Source of the DNA: Tretioscincus oriximinensis
Lineage: Eukaryota > Chordata > Lepidosauria > Squamata > Gymnophthalmidae
NCBI GenBank assembly: GCA_022410635.1
Contig: JAJVDF010000364.1
Span: 1 to 64,000 of the forward strand
DNA: 64,000 bases
Direction of reading: 5' to 3'
Shown here: one piece after another, positions 10,811 through 22,436 of the stretch
How the letters are laid out: each line of letters begins with the position of its first letter
Position numbering within the stretch: the first letter of the stretch is position 1
Notes under the pieces: model-generated
Databases searched by the model: none
Told to the model about the DNA's origin: nothing
Seen by the model: only the letters and a program-made list of their open reading frames with translations
Made by a program: the position numbers and the translations under genes

Positions 10811-12300
10811 TACTGAGAGGAGTGTGAGGGAATAATATCTTTTCGGCAGAGGGAATAATATCTTTTCATCTCACTTTGTTTTTAGCCATTTTTGTCGAGA
10901 TATATGTTCTGACCCAGTTTATTCAGAGTAAATAGCTTTCTGTGCTCTGAAGAATAGGCTGGTTGTAGAAAGTTATAGCTTCCTCCAAAATAAAGAAACT
11001 TAGGCCATGCATTCCATCAGGAAGGCTTTTATTTTATTAGTTTTATTTACAAAGTCCATAAAATAAAAATAGCAAAGAACACATTGGCCACTTCAACATA
11101 TAGGTTAAGTGACCATCTCTTAAATACATTTCACCCTCCATGCATCTTGACTGCAGGAAGACCAAATAAGCATGTGATTAAATGAGCATGCACATACAGT
11201 GATAAGCTATAACATCAACATTCCAGTGATCCCAAGGGAAATGTGCTGCTTGGTAGACNCTGTAGGTCATACCTTACCATCTGGCAATTAATCTTGTAAC
11301 GCAGAACGGTGAAGATGGATGGGCAAATGGTGTGTTCCGCGTTCAAACAGCTCATCTGGAAGGGGTCTAAGTGTGAAAAAAGCTATCAGTAGGGTTTTCC
11401 TCTCTGGAAATATATTATATAGCCCAAGAGTGCATTTGGAAATGGGGAAGTTTCTTCCCTTTTAATGATTTTTAGTAATGCAACCGAGAAGAGCTGCTCT
11501 TTCTCAAATTATCCAAAGCGAATGGAAGTTTGCAGTCTTTAGTTCTGATAGCCTGCATGTAAACACAGATTGGAATTAATTTATGCTTCAAGCCCCAAAG
11601 TTATTTCCATTGTTTGGTTGGGGTCACTCAGTTCTGTTTGTTAGCAAACACTGCAGTCCCACACTGCACATTTTTGTGGTGTATATCTTATGAATTAAGG
11701 TAAATTGTCATCCTCTTATCAAGAAGTATAAATATTTGTCAACACGTTTGTTTTATGGGACCAATTTTAAAGTTTGCGTAGAAAAACAAGGTCAACTGGC
11801 CTGGTTTTTAATCCTTACATTCCACCCAAGCAATCGTTTCATTGCATTTTACATGCGGTTGCTGTTTTGAAAAAAGGATAATATTTTTCAGTTGCTATAA
11901 AGACCTGTGATTTCTTTGTGTTGGAGCAAAGAACACTGGAAGAGTTTGGGTGAGTTGTTTTACCTTACTAAATTATTAAATAATAATTTTTAATTTTTTT
12001 TTAGTAAAGATACAATTGCTGACACCCCTTATATAACAAACACTAAAGCATTAGTTTGTTTTTAACGTGGTTAGTAAAACATCTCTGCTTAGAGTGTTTT
12101 CTCATTCAGCTGATTTTTAAATGGTGATTATTCTTTGATTTTTATTCCATAATCAATATTTTAGGCTGTGTAATATAACTGTAAAAAAGAAATCTAGTAA
12201 GCAAAGTTGAAAAAGCAAATGTTTTAAATACAGCTACTATGATCCTACATCATAAAAGGCAATGGTCACTGAACCATTGTTATTTCATTTTATTATGTTT
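10811..12300. other. Repeat-poor stretch
   Basis: About 1.5 kb with no recognised element. A short local duplication (GAGGGAATAATATCTTTTC, 10,828 and 10,850) is present. Nothing suggests an exon. Confidence 0.4.
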
Positions 12301-12551
12301 CTATATTTCTTTTTTGAATTTATTAAATTTTCACAAATTTTACATATACATTCAATTATTATCACATATTATCCTTTCATCCTTTTCCTATTTCTCCCTC
12401 CACCTATTCCAGCCTTTATAAAATTCTACGTTCGAGCTTATAAAGAAATAATTCAACTTTTTAGCATCCTCTCTTATTCTATTTTCTTTCTTACTTTTCC
12501 CCATTTTTCCTTACTCGCTCCGACCTTGTCCTGGTTTTCTAGTTTTTATAT

Positions 12552-13536
12552 AGGGTGATCTGATGCCCCCTTTTTTGGGGGGGGGGAACCCGGTTTTGGG
12601 GTGTCTACCACATACTTCCGTAGGGGGGGCATTTCCCCAGTTTTTGCTGAGGAAAAAATAATAATTTTTTTTAAAAAAAAATAATTATTTTTGTTTTTGA
12701 AAAAAATTCACTGCAGCACCACTAGGGGGGCTCTGGCTGCACCCTCACAACCTACCATATATTCAAATAAAGCCACATTGTTGGTTCTGACAGTGCTAAA
12801 AAACCCCTCCCTTTCTTGTATGTTGCATCAGTTCTGGCACAAGAAACTGGGATGTGGATGGGGCTCTTGCTTCATGTGCTTTCAAAGCACAAGGCTTTAA
12901 TTCATTCCATGACAGGTAAATGGGGCCCTGGGAGGGTTGCTCAATTTGTCAGTCTTCTGAAGCCCTGATTTTAGGTGGACAATGCATGTGTCCCACCTAT
13001 TTCAAAGTGTATTGCTGTATAGGCTGACCAGGTGCCCTCTTTTGGGAGGGTAAAACCTGGTTTTGGGTGTGTACCCCGCCCTCCTGGGGTGGGGGGTTCC
13101 ATTTCCCCATTTTTTGCTGAGGAATTCACTGCAGCAGCACTAGGGGGCTCTGGCGTCTGGGACCAGCTCCTGAAGGCACCCTTCCTCAGTAAAAAATAAA
13201 CATTCTCACACAGTTCAAAACTTTCTCACACACTTCAAAAAAAATATTTTTTTTTAAATTTCTGCACCACCATTAGGGGTTCTGGCAACTGGGGTCAGCT
13301 TCTGAAGGCACCTTCCTCTCTGTAAAAAAATTAAAAAATTCTGATGTACTCCAAAAATTCTCAGTTTAAAAATTCTCGCACAGTTGAAAAAAAAATCTCA
13401 CATGCTTCACCGATTTCTCGGGCGGGAATTTTGGAAGGGAATGCATGTTGGTGAATAATTTGCATATTTATGAATATGCAAATTAGCATTAATATTAATT
13501 ACCCCTGTTTGTGTCTCGGAAATTCTGGTCAGTCCA
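12552..13536. mobile_element. Composite hAT-like unit with 8-bp target duplication
   Basis: The flanks are TTTTATAT at 12,544-12,551 and TTTTATAT at 13,537-13,544, an exact 8-bp direct repeat as expected for hAT. Inside are a broken first copy (12,552 to about 12,745, starting AGGGTGATCTGATGCCCCC), a spacer of about 260 bp (12,757-13,019), and a complete second copy (13,020-13,536). The outer ends of the two copies flank the unit. The spacer and second copy recur inverted at 37,834-38,638. No transposase is present. Confidence 0.75.
13020..13536 (-). mobile_element. Long hAT-like non-autonomous element (second copy of the composite)
   Basis: About 517 bp, starting TAGGCTGACCAGGTGCCC and ending CTGGTCAGTCCA. 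It holds CACTAGGGGGCTCTGG, several TCTCACAC-type stretches and an AATTTGCATATTTATGAATA palindrome near 13,457. The terminal bases match the short foldback family, so the short elements may be internal-deletion derivatives. Confidence 0.75.
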
Positions 13537-14235
13537 TTTTATATCCTAGTTCCCCTGAAATCCACAGCTATGGTGCCCACTATATAATCATATCATCTCC
13601 ATATTTCCCACTTTGACCTATCTTTCCACCCTCTTAGTATTACTATTTGGGCACATGAGATTAAATCCTTTGATATTCTTCTATTCTGAAGCGGCTGAAT
13701 TCCTTCTAAATCCCAATGTAATCTAGTCATCTTATTTGTTATTACTGTTTGAGTATTTAAAATGATATTTATTTCTTTTTCTACCCTTTGCCAGAATATT
13801 TGTACTTTGGGACATTCCCATAGCAGGTGGTTATATGAGCTCGTATGTCACTCATATTTCTTACAAAATGTGTCAATTCTATTGGTATCCTGTGCCACCT
13901 ATGAAGGACTTTCGTCTTTGATTCCTTTAGATTGTTTACTTTTTCTTTTTTTTAATCTTGCCGATTTCTCTGGATATATCTTTATTGACAATTTATATGT
14001 CTCTTTTCCAAATTGAAATTAAGTCCTCTTCGATCTCCTATTTTACCGTACTTAGTTGTTTGTACAGATCTCCTGCTATATTTGGGAGGCATTAATAATT
14101 TTCCTTATTACTTGTGTCTGGTTGCCTTATCCTTTCTTTTAAAATATTTTTGTTTATAAATTCTGATATTGCCCTTGGTGGAAACCAGTACCTATTTCCT
14201 AACCAATTTTGTAATATATTCATATCATAACAGCG

Positions 14236-14988
14236 TACATAAGAGGAGCCCTGCTGAATCAGGCCAGAGCCCATCTAGTACAGCATTCTGTCTCATCCAG
14301 TGGCCCACCAATTGCACCTGGGCAGTCTGGAACAGAAGAAGGCAAAATCTTCAACTGTTCTTGATGCCCTGCAAATGGCATTTCAGTAATACTGCCTGTT
14401 ACTCCATCTCAGAGGCAGTATCAAGACATTCATCCTAGTAGCTGTTTATACCCTTGGATTCCTTGAACTTGTCTAATCCTGTCCTAAAGCAATCCAGGCT
14501 GCTAATTACTACCACCTCTTCTGGAAGTAAATTCCATAGGCTGATGATCCTCTGCGTGTTTGTCCTCACTCTTCTGCCCTCCAGTTTAAAGGAATGCCTG
14601 CCCCCTGGTCCTAGTGTAGTGTGATAGAGAAAATAGTTTTCCTCTATTCACCTTATCCATCCCATGCATAATTTTATATACCTCAATTAGGTCTCCTCCC
14701 AAACGCCACCTTTTGAGGCTGAAGAGGCCCAGACATTGCAGCTGGATTTCATAAGGGGGGCACTCCAGTCCCTTGATTATTCTTGTTGCCCTTTTTTGTA
14801 CCTTCTCTGGTTTCACAATATCCTTTGAGATGTGGTGACCAGAACTGTACACAATATCCCAAGTGTGGCCTCACCACATAAGAGGCAAAAACAACATTTG
14901 CTGACTTGTTTTTTATTCCATTCATAATAATTCCTATCGTTGAATTTGCTTGTTTTTTCAAGTCTAAAGGATTTTCCAATTATGACAA
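14236..14988 (-). mobile_element. CR1 LINE 3' portion inserted in L1
   Basis: The minus-strand frames 14,979-14,749 and 14,852-14,586 encode the end of a CR1 ORF2: an ANS.IGI segment, KSANVV, VVRPHL.YCVQFWSP, then VQKRATRIIKGLE and KIMHGMDKVNRGKLFSLS, with a shift between frames. The 3' UTR (CAGGCCAGAGCCCATCTAGT) ends at TACATAAG. The insertion splits the minus-strand L1. Confidence 0.85.
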
Positions 14989-15170
14989 AAATGTTCTGTT
15001 CTAGTTATTCCCTTATCCTGAAGGATAGCTATAAATCTCTCTAAATTACCATCTGTTCCTTGATTTATTTTGATAACTCTCCCTAATTGACTTTCATTAT
15101 CTCTTATAAGTACTTTTTTCCTTTTCCCCAGACTTTCTACTCACTTTGTGACAGTTCTTTAGAAACATTA

Positions 15171-16204
15171 AGGTAATTCTGCACTGGCTTCATATGTACA
15201 CAATTAGGCCCTTTCTGCGTCTTAATCTGGATTATATCATGGAATAGGGATATGCCTGAATCTATGGCAGACTCTTGAAAAAGCACCATACGACTTCAAA
15301 ATGACAAACAAATTTATAATCTCTTAACAATTGCATTGTATTATAATCAACTAATCAAACCAAAGCTCCAACGTATGGCTGTTTGCCTCAGATAAAATGT
15401 CTTTATTCCAAAATAAAATCCAGAGTAAGATTCAGTAGTGGAAAATTTAATTAGTGTAGAAATCATTATTCAGTACCCTGGAAGTAGATACAAAAAAACC
15501 AAAAAAACCCCAGTCACGCTGTTTGCTTTTGATTGTCTGTTCTTACTCAACCATGAAAACTGTTTTCATATTTAAAAAGTTAAGACTTCCAACATTCACT
15601 TAGAACTACAAAGCATCAAATTTTCCTATAAGAGCAGTTTGCTTTGACCCTTATCCAATAAAAACTTCCAGCTTTTATTCTACACTGCTGATGATTTGCA
15701 GAAGTGGTCCCAGTAAAAAGAGAGAGCTTATTCCAACCCACAGGACCTCATTCCACCTTTATGGTTCCATACAGCAGATACTTACCTGCATGGGAGTCAG
15801 ATAGAGGCAGCTCTGCTGCAGGAGGTCTTGCCTTGCCCGAGATCAGTGCACAGAAAAGCCCCATTGCCCTTCACTTTCTAATTGCTGGGAAAGTGCGATC
15901 CCAACTGCAAAAGTCTCCAGGCAACTATTGCCGTCGCTATATATGGCAAACAGCACAAAGGACATCCTCAGCCACAGTGTGGAGGCATGCAAGCTCATAT
16001 GAGAGCAGGGAACCAGCAGCCAATGGGCTGAGCTCATGCACAGTAGCTGCCAGGACCCACATGAATTGGAGGAGAGTCCCAGCTGCAGCTATGGTGGTAG
16101 CGACATGCACAACGGAGGCAAGTGTAAGTGGGAGAGCAATTGGGTATCACCCACTATACACTTAAAACTTATTGCATAGTAGTGTGTATGGAGTCAGCCT
16201 TCAA
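15171..16204. other. Stretch with no recognised element
   Basis: Contains a 153-codon open frame (15,704-16,165, plus strand) with an antisense 64-codon frame. It has no recognisable domain, no similarity within the window, and moderate GC. I treat it as a chance ORF or old repeat. Confidence 0.35.
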
Positions 16205-16465
16205 CTGATCATGAGAGGTGTTGGTGGCTAGCAGCCTGGATAGCTTCAAAACAGTGTTAGATGAATTCATGGAAGGCAGGTGTATTAATAGCTATTAGGA
16301 TGGGAAAACAGGAGATATTCTTGAAATGCCATTTGCAGGGAGTCAAGAACAGGTGAGGGTTTTTCCTTCTTCTTGAGACTGTCCTGGTCCAATTGGTGGG
16401 CCTCTGTGTAGGACAGAATGCTGGACTAGATGGGCTATGGCCCAATTCAGCAGGCTTTAAAAAAT
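16205..16465 (+). mobile_element. CR1 LINE 3' end (diverged)
   Basis: TAGCAGCCTGGATAGCTTCA, TGCCATTTGCAGGGAGTCAA, and GGACTAGATGGGCTATGGCC follow the order of the CR1 3' end. The terminal TTCTTATG repeats are lost. Confidence 0.75.
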
Positions 16466-17995
16466 GTCTGAAAATAAAAATGGTAGTTTCATAGTTAGAT
16501 ATGCATACTCAGATGCTCTGAAATGTTGAAGAAAAATATTGTCATACAGAAATGGGGTCCAGGCTATAATATAATTGACCTTTCTAATCAATAGGGCAGC
16601 CTTTGCCATTGCACATTTCTATTCCATTTTGCTACTGTTGACTATTACTGGGAGGAACGTTTGGATACTCAGTTCTTCTTGATCAGTCATTCAGTTTTGT
16701 CCCACTCTTTGTGATCCCATGGACAATTGTAAAGACTCTCTGGGTATATCCAGATGTTAATTTTCTTTCGTTATCCTATTGTGGCATTGAAGTATCTTCC
16801 ACATGTAATTGCTGGGACCCAGCAATCATATCTCTCTAAAAGGCCTGTTATAAAGCAGAAACATTTACATATTATCTCAACATATAAGATAAGCCTACTT
16901 CACCTATTTAAGAGAAATAGTTGTGTTCGTCTTAATTCAGAAAGTCCAGCAAGGCTGCTAGTGGTACTTGGAGGCTAACAGGAGAAAGGTAGGTGGCATG
17001 ATTTTCATAGACACATCACATGAGACTTTCCTACCACAATGATACTTACAGTACATTATGGTGTTTCCACCCCATATGTCAACAGATGCACCCAGAAAAA
17101 GGTCCTTTGCCCCACAATATTCTTTAGCTCATGTTGTGTGAAACTGACATGCCCGAAGCCAAGGATACAAGAAGCCTTCCTATCTACTGCTCCTTAACGT
17201 GATTTCGCCAGGAAGAATCGCTCGTTGAGCATGCTCAGTATTTACTTCCTTGTTACCAGTAGTTGTTTCACTGATTCTACACAGATTTACAGGCATGTTG
17301 CATTCTGCAACTGTTTTCATGTTGTAGATTTTACCCTCCATGCTCCAGCCTATCAACAGGAGAAATTATGAATTCATGTTTGGCCATTGTATTCAATGAT
17401 CTATATCATTTATTTTATCATGATTTCATTATACCCATGCTCAGGTCTTTGGGTATAAGGCAAAACAGAAATAAAAACAAATGAAAATTTATGCATCAGG
17501 TTAAGCATTATGGGAACTTACTGCTAGATCTGATGGCCAAAGAACCAATCTAGAGGTGCATGTCATATGTTGTAATGTTCCTTGATGACTTCTCTAGAAA
17601 GTGTCACATTTGTCAAAGGAGTTGCTAATATTTCTTAATCCAGACATTTCATAATTCATATACAAAAGGCATATTTGCAAAATGACCAGTGAACTGACCA
17701 ATGATTCAACTGTTAATCACCGTTATAATGTAACATTTATATTTTGTCATAAGCAGGAACATAAAATTATATTGAAACATTTTCCGGAATGCTTAGTAGG
17801 AATAAGAGTTTGGAAAATAAAGCCCACGTCTCCTTAGGAATGTACAACTTGGAAATGACTCTCTTCTGCTTTCTTGGCAGAGTGATTACAGACTGACCAA
17901 AGATTATTGAATAGAACATCACTTTAAACTTCTAGTAGCAATATTTGCGCGATTGCTGCTTCAACTGGCAGAAACAAATTTGGGAGACCCACTTT
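16466..17995. other. Repeat-poor stretch with possible minor fragments
   Basis: TCAGTTTTGTCCCACTCTTT plus GTGATCCCATGGAC near 16,690 recalls BovB-derived sequence. TAACAGGAGAAAGGTAGGTG near 16,976 recalls the Penelope-type terminal motif at 32.5 and 62.3 kb. Both are weak. 17,640-17,990 is AT-rich and unique-looking. Confidence 0.3.
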
Positions 17996-17999
17996 ATTT

Positions 18000-18004
18000 A
18001 TTTT

Positions 18005-18036
<32 letters not shown>

Positions 18037-18160
18037 AAGATTTTTACCCCGCCCTTCCCCCCGAAGGTGTCCAGGGCGGCTTACAAAAATTTAAAAATTC
18101 GGGTCGCCATGACCTTCACACGATTAAAATCATAAAACACAACTGTTAAAAATGTCGTCC
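18000..18160 (-). mobile_element. SINE/LINE 3' tail with (TTTA)n
   Basis: (TTTA)n at 18,003-18,035 precedes TTTTTACCCCGCCCTTCCCC and CAGGGCGGCTTACAAA, a common reptile SINE/LINE tail on the minus strand. A run of Gs follows at about 18,165-18,179. Confidence 0.55.
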
Positions 18161-18479
18161 TCTGGGGGGGGGGGGGGGGCTAACATGAAAAGGTAACGTT
18201 TTATTCAGAACAGAGATAGCATCTAATTCTAAACAAAAGTGTCTCATTATATTTACAGTATTCCTCCTATTTATACTTTAATATCTATATACAATCTGTC
18301 TTTTACTCTTAATAAACCAATCAGGGTGAGGTTCAACATTTTAGGCATATCCTATCTATACTAGCTGGCTGCACTTAACAGAATTTATAATTCGAGGTAT
18401 CTGGAAGCAACTGGCTGGAGAAACCTGAACTTGGTGCTCTTGTTACTGCTCCTGTACATACAGCAACATTTGGTGTACT

Positions 18480-19023
18480 TAGGGTTGCCATAGTCCCCTC
18501 CGGGTTTTAAGGCAAAATCCTGGCTTTTTACATTCCCCGATGCTGCATCGGGGAATGTAAAAAGGCGGGATTTTAAAGGAAAAGCAGCCGTCAGAGCTGA
18601 CGGCTGAGTGCGCGCAATGCTTTCCGGGGTCCTGGGAGGACCCTCGGAGCGCGCCGTCGCTGCTCCTTGGCTGGAGGCGGGGTCTCGCCCTGCTCTCGCC
18701 GCCAACTCGCCTCTAGCAGAGGAGAAACGCCTGGGTTTGTGACAGGAGGGCAGCTCTGTTCTCCTCTCACAAACCCAAGCGTTTTTGCTCTGCTGCTGCA
18801 GGCGAGTTGACGGCCCTTTGCCAGAGCAGGGCAAAACCCTGCCTCCAGCAAAGGAGCAGGTACGTGTGCGCGCATGCGCACTCACGGACGCTTGTGGTGA
18901 GACAGGCAGAAGAGGGTTTGCCTGTCTCGCTACAAGCGTCCGTATGTGCGCATGTGCATACGTGCAAGCGCACCCCACCCCACCTCCGCCCCGGTTTTGG
19001 GTTGCCAGAATATGGCAACCCTA
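18480..19023. mobile_element. GC-rich multi-hairpin hAT-like element
   Basis: 544 bp between perfect 8-bp duplications GGTGTACT (18,472-18,479 and 19,024-19,031). The ends are TAGGGTTGCCATAG and ATGGCAACCCTA, inverted to each other. Internal hairpins include a 20-bp stem with a 1-nt loop (18,524-18,543 / 18,545-18,564) and a stem at 18,885-18,908 / 18,919-18,942 closed around GAAGAGGG-like sequence. CpG and GC content are far above the surroundings. The long ORFs here (up to 197 codons) run through hairpins and have no domain. Confidence 0.85.
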
Positions 19024-19187
19024 GGTGTACTGTGTTCTGCCCCCCAAACTGTTTCTCTATTTGGGTGTCATTTTCCTGTCTGGGACAGGTGGTGAATCGC
19101 TCAAACTCAATTCAAACAAAGAAGGGTTTATTTTAAAATGCAAAAATAAATGTAGAAAACTGTTCCCTTCCAAGTCCTTTTTAAATA

Positions 19188-19574
19188 TACTGCTCAAAAC
19201 AATTAAGGGAACACTTTAAGAAGAAGAGAAGAAGAACTTGGTTCTTATACCCCGCTTTTCTCACCTTTCAAAGGGACTCAAAGCGGCTTACAAGAATATA
19301 TTTTGCCCGAAGGCTCACATTCTATCTTCCCCACCAGGCTATGGTGGTTCCCATGTATCTACTTGCAGTCAGTTGCAATTTCTTGCAATTCATGCTTTCG
19401 AATAGCTGGGTTGGCTAGAGCTACAGGTTAGTGGAAGGTGCTCATCCCTCCCCACTTCCAACACAGGGCTTCGAAACCCCATCTCCCAGGCGAGAGACGA
19501 ATTCCTAAGCAACTGAGCTATCTGTGCCTGTTAAAGTGTATGTTAAAGTGTTCCTTTAATTGTTTTGAGCAGTA
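19188..19574. mobile_element. Tc1/mariner-type palindromic MITE holding a SINE
   Basis: The left arm TACTGCTCAAAACAATTAAG and GGAACACTTTAA pairs with the right arm TTAAAGTGTTCCTTTAATTG and TTTTGAGCAGTA. The TA dinucleotides at both edges fit TA-target insertion. The TACTGCTCAAAA end is typical of vertebrate Tc1-like elements. A SINE sits in the centre. Confidence 0.85.
19214..19532 (-). mobile_element. tRNA-derived SINE inside the Tc1-type palindrome
   Basis: On the minus strand: GGCACAGATAGCTCAGTTGC (box A), GGGGTTTCGAAGCCC (box B), shared body, tail GGGGTATAAGAACCAAG and (TTC)n. It is nearly identical to 8,718-9,037 and 40,556-40,880. Confidence 0.9.
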
Positions 19575-20308
19575 CATTTGCTTTTTCGGGTTCCTTGGAG
19601 TTCTTGTTCTATGACTTTGAGTTAGAGTCTCTTTTCCTCTTAGACGTCTGAAGCTTCCTCTCCTCAGCTCTGCTACACGCAAATGAAACTTAATTGGGAA
19701 GGGTAGGAAATGCAACTGAAACTAAGGACTTCCCTCCAGAATTCTTAAAGGGACAGGGTCTAAATAAGGTTCCCTCCCAAAATAACTATACAAATGTGAC
19801 TAAGTCACTTTGTGAGACAGATACCAGACGGGAAGGGGTCTAATTCAGCTTGGTTTTCTTATGTCCTTATGTTTTAAAGCAATGGAAGGAGCAAGAAAAA
19901 GCTGCACTAGCCTGCCTCATCTTTATGGTAGACCCTTCCCAAATGTCATTTTATATCTCCTAGGATAATACAGACATTAGAAAAAAGTAGAGAGGGTACA
20001 GTTGTCTAGGATATCAGATTGAGGGTTGCAATGATTTGTTTTCTTATTTACATTTCTTACTAAACAAAAATGCATGACAACTGGAAAAACTATTTTTCAA
20101 AAGGATGTCCTGTTAAGCATAGATTTGATAACCCTACCAATATTCAATTTCAGACAAATAGCCGTGTTAGTCTCAAAGTGCTGCTAGCTCCTTTGCTGGA
20201 CTACCAATATTCAGTCAGGGCAAACTGTTATCAGATTTTCATTCTCTGTTATAGATTGTTGTAGTCCACATAAATATCCTTTTGTGAAATTCCATTTATT
20301 TTTGAATA
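19575..20308. other. Unassigned stretch with a Penelope-type tail piece
   Basis: 20,148-20,203 carries CAGACAAATAGCCGTGTTAG followed by TCTCAAAGTGCTGCTAGCTC, as seen near 43,225-43,290 at the end of the Penelope-like element. The rest is unrecognised. Confidence 0.4.
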
Positions 20309-20485
20309 TAGGCTGACCAGATAACCTCTTTTTTTGTGGGGGGTAGAAACCGGGTTTTGGAATGGTTTTTGCTGAGGAAACTTTTTTTCAAAAAAAGGTT
20401 TTTTTTAGGAAAAATTTTTTTTATTATTTTTTTCCCTCAGGAAAAATGGGGAGGCACCACAAAACCGGGTTTTCACCCCACCCAC
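20309..20485. mobile_element. Foldback MITE, GGCTGACCAG family, truncated
   Basis: The left end TAGGCTGACCAGATAACC and mirrored inner arms are present. The right arm stops after GGTTTTCACCCC, lacking CTGGTCAGCC. Confidence 0.75.
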
Positions 20486-21239
20486 TGAAAGTTGGAAAAA
20501 TTATTTCAGCTGATACAAGTCCTCTGGCTTGACTACAACAAAATCCTCAAAGAGATGGAATAAAAGTTTATATTTAAAGAACACAATTTTAGAACCAAAT
20601 GGAAGGAAATTCCCTAAATGCAGTGGGGCTCTATTGCAACCCATGTTCGAAATGAAGTCAGACCCTTCATCGACAGGAATTTGATCAAGTTAATTTGCAG
20701 TATCAGCATTATATATTTGGAAATTATTTGTCAGTTGATTCAGAATAACTGTTAACTATTATTTTACTGGAAAGTGAAAATGATGTAAGCCAGCAACTGT
20801 AGTTCCAATGGTTATCAGTTCACTGGATGCTATTCAAAAGAAACCCTTTCTTGGATATCTTCATTTGACAAAATCCCCATTAGTCAGTTGCAAAAGACCA
20901 CACACATCTTATAACAATACATTACTTCATGCTACGTTCTTGGAGATGATTTGTTGCGAAATTAAGCTCAACACCAGCTAAGCATCAGGCAGCTGTGATA
21001 TGTTCTATAATTTTTAACATGGCTCTGGCGTGCTTTTTGAATAGCTCCCAAGACTCCATAGCTATCAAATAGCAATTGGAGGTCCCCCACCAAGGCTGAT
21101 ATTTGCACAATTACAAAATTCACAAATATCAACCTTTTTTGGGGGGGGATTAATGGGCTGATAAGTATTGTAGCCTATGCTGTTCGCTGTGAGGGTATTT
21201 TGGGTAGTGGGGCACATCACTGAGGGCCAGGGGGTATGG
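20486..21239. other. Stretch with no recognised element
   Basis: Unique-looking, AT-rich, with a G-run near 21,140. Confidence 0.4.
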
Positions 21240-21542
21240 GGAGTGAATAGAAAAAGGAGTAGGAGTAGGAATAATCTGGTTTTATATCTCTCCCTCCTCT
21301 CCGAAAGAGCCTCAGAGCAGCTTACAAGGTTATTTTTCACCCAATCTCATATCTATTCTATCTTCACCACCATGTTACGGGGCTACCTATTAATCTAAAT
21401 GCAAATGTCTTTGCTTTCGAACAGTTAAGTTGGCTGAACTTGAGGCCACTAGAGCTCTCCACGGTCAACGCGTGGGACTTGAACTTGATATTTCTGTTGA
21501 AACATTGAGCTATTAACCTCTTGTACCACCGTGCCTCACTAT
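21240..21542 (-). mobile_element. tRNA-derived SINE, GAGGCACGGTGGTAC family
   Basis: On the minus strand: AGTGAGGCACGGTGGTACAA, TTAATAGCTCAATG, CAAGTTCAAGTCCCACG (box B), TGGAGAGCTCTAGTGGCC, and a tail of GATATAAAACCAGATTATTC. It is related to the copies at 46,764 and 47,620. Confidence 0.75.
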
Positions 21543-22436
21543 AAGCGTCCACAGGTTGAGAATTGGAGGAAGCAAGGGGCATGTAAGGCATAAGTCCCCC
21601 CCAAATACACTGCATCTCCCCCGTTCACTACTAGTGATTCCACTTCCCTTTGCCAGCTCCTCTCTCCTCTCCAAGCCTTCTACACACACACACCCCTTCT
21701 TATCCCCTTTCCCAGAGCTCAATCATACTTTAAAAGAAAAGAGGTGCTCTAGAACTGTGACAATGTCACTCCGCATTGAAGCTAAATTATTTTTAAGTCG
21801 GCTTCAGTGACGATTATTAACTGCTCCCTGGCTCTGGTCTGAAAGCATTATTGTGTGGAGGCATGTGAGCATTTTTCATAACGCATACTAAAATAACATT
21901 CCTTGAATTTTGGTTTTAAATAAGTGGGCAATATGGTCCGCTGCGGTTGGACCAATTCACCATTTCAGGAAGCTAAAAATACCACACCCATCCTTTCCAC
22001 TTACTTAGGTTACCATTTGTGCTTCATTCTGCGGTTTCAGTCTATTATATGCCTTTAAAATAATATTCAATTGCTCAGTGTCCCTTTCCACTTCAGTAAT
22101 TCTTCCAGGCCTCCTATTTCGCACCAGTTCATTTATGTCCTCAATAACAAGACTCTCTGCTATACATCTTACCCTGTGAAATTATTATTTTATTTGAATA
22201 ACCTTTTCAAATACTTCTTCTCCCTTCTTTTTGCAGCTATGAGTCACCAGTGACTGTGCTAGGAGACAGATGACACCGTATTTTGGCGTCCTGAAGGCTA
22301 TTGCAATGACCAACTCACTTTCACCTCCTGTGACACTGTAAACATGGATACAGTCATATTTTGCATTTGATTGAAGCCAGGTTTAAATTGAGATGATGCC
22401 ATGGAGCAATACATTTCCCAGTCTCCTTGAAGCAAA
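21543..22436. other. Stretch with no recognised element
   Basis: No repeat, RNA or coding signature. Includes a short (CA)n near 21,682. Confidence 0.4.

Larger units (their letters stand above)
12305..15170 (-). mobile_element. Truncated L1 LINE broken by two later insertions
   Basis: Reading from the minus strand: 15,170-14,990 encodes an L1 ORF2 segment (VLIRDNESQLGRVIKI, then residues ending near HNWKI). After an inserted CR1 it continues at 14,234-13,545 with the RYWFPP region, a HRWHR stretch, a WECP...FW cluster and GWKDRSKW. The composite hAT at 12,552-13,536 then interrupts it, and the rest of the 3' UTR runs to an A-rich end (T-rich on the plus strand) near 12,305. Stops and shifts break the frame. 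The reverse transcriptase domain is missing. Confidence 0.75.

Noticed and set aside
15704..16165. 153-codon plus-strand open frame
   Set aside because: No family resemblance, and an antisense frame of similar quality exists.
16675..16745. BovB LINE fragment
   Set aside because: Only about 50 bp of loose resemblance; not enough to annotate as a separate element.
18385..18978. 197-codon minus-strand open frame
   Set aside because: It runs through the hairpins of the GC-rich hAT, overlaps other long frames on both strands, and has no domain. GC-rich DNA keeps stop codons rare.
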